In this document: one piece after another, positions 62,594 to 64,000 of the stretch | Position numbering within the stretch: the first letter of the stretch is position 1 | How the letters are laid out: every line of letters starts with the position of its first letter | NCBI GenBank assembly: GCA_027491075.1 | Contig: JAIXWX010000034.1 | Location: forward strand, 335,045-399,044 | DNA length: 64,000 nt | Reading direction: 5' to 3' | DNA from: Flavobacteriales bacterium | GTDB taxonomy: Bacteria > Bacteroidota > Bacteroidia > Flavobacteriales_D > Sanyastnellaceae | Notes under the pieces: model-generated | Seen by the model: the letters and a program-made list of their open reading frames with translations, nothing else | Told to the model about the DNA's origin: nothing | Database searches by the model: none | Made by a program: the position numbers and the translations under genes

Positions 62594-63820
62594 ATGAAAA
62601 ACCTCAGAACTTCAGAACCTCGGAATTTCAAATTGCTATTAACTAGCGTTCTTTTATTTTTCGCACTAGCGCTTCAAGCGCAAAACTGGACTCCCTCGGG
62701 GGCAAACTTTACACTGTCCAATGCCAATGGAACCATTGGAACAACTACCAATCATTCACTTGATTTTAGAACCAACAATTTAAGCAGACTTCGAATACAT
62801 TCCAACGGCAGTATTGGAATAGGAGGAATTAACAATGCCCAGCGATTGATGCAATTGCACGGCACCGGTCCTATTTTGGCAGAAATGGGTAGCCCCATTC
62901 CACCCCCCGCAGGCAGCGAAAGCATGTTGGTGATCACCAATACAGAAAGTGGCAGCACCGCATGGGATGGATTGAGGCTAGGCCTACAAGGAAATGTAGC
63001 TTCCTTGGGAACAGTGGACAAACTGAGAATGGATGTGTTCAACGGACCGGCTTTGCTCAGTCTTAGAGAGGATGGAAGGATAACTATGTTCACCTCCGCG
63101 TTTTCTTATGACGCCAAATTCGCTATTCGTTCAGTAGGAGAAAACGCTTTATTCATTGACAACAGTAACAATACAAATGGATATGGTGTACGAGTGCAAG
63201 TCAGTCAAAATAATGTCGATGCCTATTCTGTCACCTCTGGTGTCAACAACTCCAGATTTGTAGTAAAAGGAGACGGGCGAGTGGGAGTCAATACCGGCAC
63301 CATTGGAGCAGGCTTTATCTTGGATGTCAACGGTAGAACCAGAACGCAAAACATAGAGGTACAAAAAATTGCGGGGTCGGTTCCACTGGTCGTCAAAGAT
63401 GCTACCACCACTCAATTAATAGTGACCAGTGAGGGAGTAGTAGGTGTAGGCACAGCCAATCCATCTACCGACTATTTGCTCGATGTAGCGGGCAAACTCC
63501 GAGCATGTGAAGTGCGTGTAAACAATCCAGGGTGGTGCGATTTTGTGTTCGAGCCGGATTATAAGCTCCTGCCGTTGGGCGAGTTAAAAACCTTTATAAA
63601 AGAAAACAAGCATCTTCCGGAAATGCCCTCAGAAAAACAAGTAATAGAAGCGGGTGGAATTGATTTAGCTCAAATGAATGCGGCATTGCTGCAGCGCTCG
63701 GAAGAGAACACGCTTTACATCATTGCATTGGAAGAAAAGATCAACAGGTTGTCTTCTATCGTTGATGCGCAGACAAAGCTCCTTGAAAAACTAACAAACA
63801 GCACCAAGTCCGATGAATAA
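62594..63820 (+). CDS. Secreted tail-fibre-like surface protein
   Basis: A 408-residue protein with a signal peptide (about 12-30, 'KLLLTSVLLFFALALQAQ'). A long Gly/Asn/Thr-rich beta region with repeats such as 'GSIGIGG', 'GRVGVNT' and 'GVVGVGTANP' follows, each in a 'LxVxG..R/K' context. A C-terminal module (about 300-360) reads 'WCDFVFEPDYKLLPLGELKTF' in the family pattern and continues 'HLPEMPSE', then a coiled coil (about 360-405). Such proteins are widespread in Bacteroidota and resemble phage tail-fibre trimers. A cell-surface fibre role is inferred. The stop overlaps the next gene by eight bases. Confidence 0.85.
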   Translation: MKNLRTSEPRNFKLLLTSVLLFFALALQAQNWTPSGANFTLSNANGTIGTTTNHSLDFRTNNLSRLRIHSNGSIGIGGINNAQRLMQLHGTGPILAEMGSPIPPPAGSESMLVITNTESGSTAWDGLRLGLQGNVASLGTVDKLRMDVFNGPALLSLREDGRITMFTSAFSYDAKFAIRSVGENALFIDNSNNTNGYGVRVQVSQNNVDAYSVTSGVNNSRFVVKGDGRVGVNTGTIGAGFILDVNGRTRTQNIEVQKIAGSVPLVVKDATTTQLIVTSEGVVGVGTANPSTDYLLDVAGKLRACEVRVNNPGWCDFVFEPDYKLLPLGELKTFIKENKHLPEMPSEKQVIEAGGIDLAQMNAALLQRSEENTLYIIALEEKINRLSSIVDAQTKLLEKLTNSTKSDE

Positions 63821-64000
63821 GCTCCTTTACTTCTTCCTACTTATCACCGCAGTGCTCTCCTGTTCGCGGTGTAAAAGGGAATGCTTTGATTCTACGAACC
63901 CGGATTGCGACAACTACAAAGACCCCTGTTTGAACAAATCGGAGTTTACCACCGACTTCAAGTACTATTGGCAAAGAGCTGCAACATTTCCTTTAAACGA
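63813..64000 (+). CDS. Cysteine-rich lipoprotein, 3' end cut by the window
   Basis: An ATG eight bases inside the preceding gene opens a frame that stays open to the window edge (62 residues visible). 'MNKLLYFFLLITAVLSCS' is a lipoprotein signal with lipobox Cys17. After it come Cys20, Cys24, Cys32 and Cys39 in 'CKRECFDSTNPDCDNYKDPC'. The closely spaced Cys suggests disulfides or metal binding. The protein is probably attached to the membrane or cell surface and co-translated with the tail-fibre-like protein. The function is unknown. Confidence 0.75.
   Translation, partial: MNKLLYFFLLITAVLSCSRCKRECFDSTNPDCDNYKDPCLNKSEFTTDFKYYWQRAATFPLN

Noticed and set aside
62594..63820. Prophage tail gene
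   Set aside because: It has a Sec signal peptide and lies among cellular genes with no phage neighbours; surface proteins of this type are common in the phylum.

Overview
The window reads as a chromosomal segment of a Bacteroidota bacterium, probably Flavobacteriales-like, though I cannot fix the genus. The evidence is: promoter-like boxes of the Bacteroidota type (TAnnTTTG) and few Shine-Dalgarno sequences; a short NuoG without the molybdopterin-type domain; a TPR/PD40/carboxypeptidase-regulatory-domain protein related to the periplasmic protein PorE; a signal-bearing LptD; a tail-fibre-like surface protein with a C-terminal domain common in this phylum; and the run LptD / amidase / MCE protein / Fe-S proteins, a gene order I associate with flavobacteria. 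Coding density is very high. No gene-free stretch exceeds 300 bases (the longest, 62382-62593, is 212). I see no tRNA, rRNA, CRISPR array, insertion sequence or prophage.

Layout. 1-3026 (+): two histidine kinases, one fused to a receiver domain, and a stand-alone receiver. 3027-8706: housekeeping genes on both strands (M42 aminopeptidase, MnmD, an unknown acidic protein, MurQ, a PorE-like protein, an FkbM methyltransferase). 8784-23175 (-): a surface-polysaccharide cluster read as one long unit. It starts with an ABC-2 permease, a FdtA-like cupin and a Wzt-like ATPase, continues with a methyltransferase, eight glycosyltransferases (including a GT11 alpha-1,2-fucosyltransferase) and a sugar epimerase-like SDR, and ends with a GH2 beta-mannosidase. 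23224-27197 (-): TPR protein, phosphosulfolactate synthase, rhodanese, DedA protein and shikimate dehydrogenase. 27324-36619 (-): amidase, MCE/MlaD-like protein, a membrane Fe-S protein, a HAD-like phosphatase, a CCG-type Fe-S protein, FabG, a large membrane VWA-like protein, a signal-less periplasmic-binding-protein homologue and a SanA/ElyC-type protein. LptD is divergent at 36674-39196.

39199-52046 (-) is the complete 14-gene respiratory complex I operon in order nuoA to nuoN, with a good promoter before nuoA. Next to it, 52096-56214 (-) encodes the E2 and E1 subunits of 2-oxoglutarate dehydrogenase, so TCA-cycle NADH production and NADH oxidation sit side by side; the E3 subunit is not here. 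56260-60913 (-) holds an RND/MMPL transporter, RfbA, a polyprenyl diphosphate synthase and a small unknown protein. 61032-62381 (+) is NADP-type glutamate dehydrogenase with its own promoter and a clear intrinsic terminator. The right end (62594-64000, +) has a tail-fibre-like secreted protein overlapping a cysteine-rich lipoprotein gene that runs off the window.

Many genes are coupled by ATGA or TAATG-type overlaps. Convergent neighbours abut or overlap at their stop codons with no room for terminators. Three genes (mnmD, murQ and the binding-protein homologue) have the -7 box exactly four bases before the ATG, which suggests leaderless transcripts. I did not find a convincing new multi-gene system. 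The most open points are the signal-less binding protein, the HAD gene coupled between two Fe-S proteins, the atypical FdtA-like cupin and the phosphosulfolactate synthase operon.
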